Shown here: one piece after another, positions 33,462-33,526 of the stretch
Layout of the letters: the number at the start of each line of letters is the position of its first letter
Numbering within the stretch: position 1 is the stretch's first letter
Assembly (NCBI GenBank): GCA_009602735.1
Contig: WELA01008022.1
Span: 1-33,526 of the forward strand
Direction of reading: 5' to 3'
DNA length: 33,526 nt
DNA from: Mesotaenium endlicherianum
Lineage: Eukaryota > Streptophyta > Zygnematophyceae > Zygnematales > Mesotaeniaceae
Program-made: the position numbers and the translations under genes
The notes under the pieces: generated by a model
Seen by the model: only the letters and a program-made list of their open reading frames with translations
What the model was told of the DNA's origin: nothing
The model's database searches: none

Positions 33462-33526
33462 TTACATAATTTTTACTAAGATTTACAGAATTTTTAGATT
33501 GTAGGGGCAGAAGCAAGTTTTTACCT

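Noticed and set aside
1-33526. CRISPR arrays, tRNA or rRNA genes, insertion sequences
   Set aside because: No regularly spaced repeats, no tRNA-like cloverleaf or rRNA segment and no transposase frame were seen on either strand.

Overview
The window looks like part of an integrative conjugative element (conjugative transposon of the CTnDOT/Tra type) in a member of the Bacteroidota, most like the Chitinophagaceae/Sphingobacteriales. The reasons are a recognisable Bacteroidetes-type tra gene set (TraE, F, G, I, J, K, L-like, M, N), moderate-to-low GC, few Shine-Dalgarno sites, one good Bacteroidetes -7 promoter box (TAnnTTTG), and protein families largely typical of the phylum (DUF3347, HYC_CC_PP-like, the haem-binding CxxCH family). 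Every gene I support lies on the minus strand, so the biological reading order runs from high to low coordinates. No integrase, relaxase, coupling protein, tRNA, rRNA, IS element or CRISPR array is visible; the element boundaries are outside the window.

Region A (33526 to about 22741, minus strand): a copper-resistance cargo operon. It starts from a -7 box at 33432-33439 with a near-palindromic operator candidate touching it. The order is a His-rich HYC_CC_PP-like protein, two DUF3347 proteins, a CxxCH haem-binding protein, an unannotated 25-codon small ORF, a multicopper oxidase fused to a CopB-like outer-membrane barrel, a 16-cysteine Csp-type four-helix copper-storage protein, a terminator-like hairpin, a double-DUF305 lipoprotein, a DUF4396 membrane protein, a DUF2269-like membrane protein, a prolipoprotein diacylglyceryl transferase (Lgt), and a CopB-type (CPH) copper P1B-ATPase. 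Together these could oxidise, bind, store and export copper across cytoplasm, periplasm and outer membrane, with Lgt plausibly supporting the lipoproteins.

Region B (22735 to 18011): a small lipoprotein, a GNAT acetyltransferase, a seven-TM hybrid histidine kinase with receiver and LuxR-type HTH on one chain, about 270 bp without a gene, and a 403-residue conserved mobile-element protein of unknown function that may be regulatory.

Region C (18010 to 17600): a 411-bp gene-free segment that is not empty. It holds a clear intrinsic terminator, two upstream hairpins that together could form a small RNA of about 130-140 nt, and several operator-like repeats just before the tra operon.

Region D (17599 to 1): the tra operon. 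A membrane protein and TraE are followed, unusually, by a small conserved protein and a 1861-residue N6-methylase/helicase fusion lying between TraE and TraF. Then come TraF, TraG (VirB4-like ATPase), three tandem paralogous secreted proteins (TraI and two 'TerB-like' proteins), TraJ, TraK, a TraL-like protein, TraM, TraN, an MT-A70 adenine methyltransferase and a protein running off the window edge. The two DNA methyltransferases inside the transfer operon suggest anti-restriction or self-marking during conjugation (inference).
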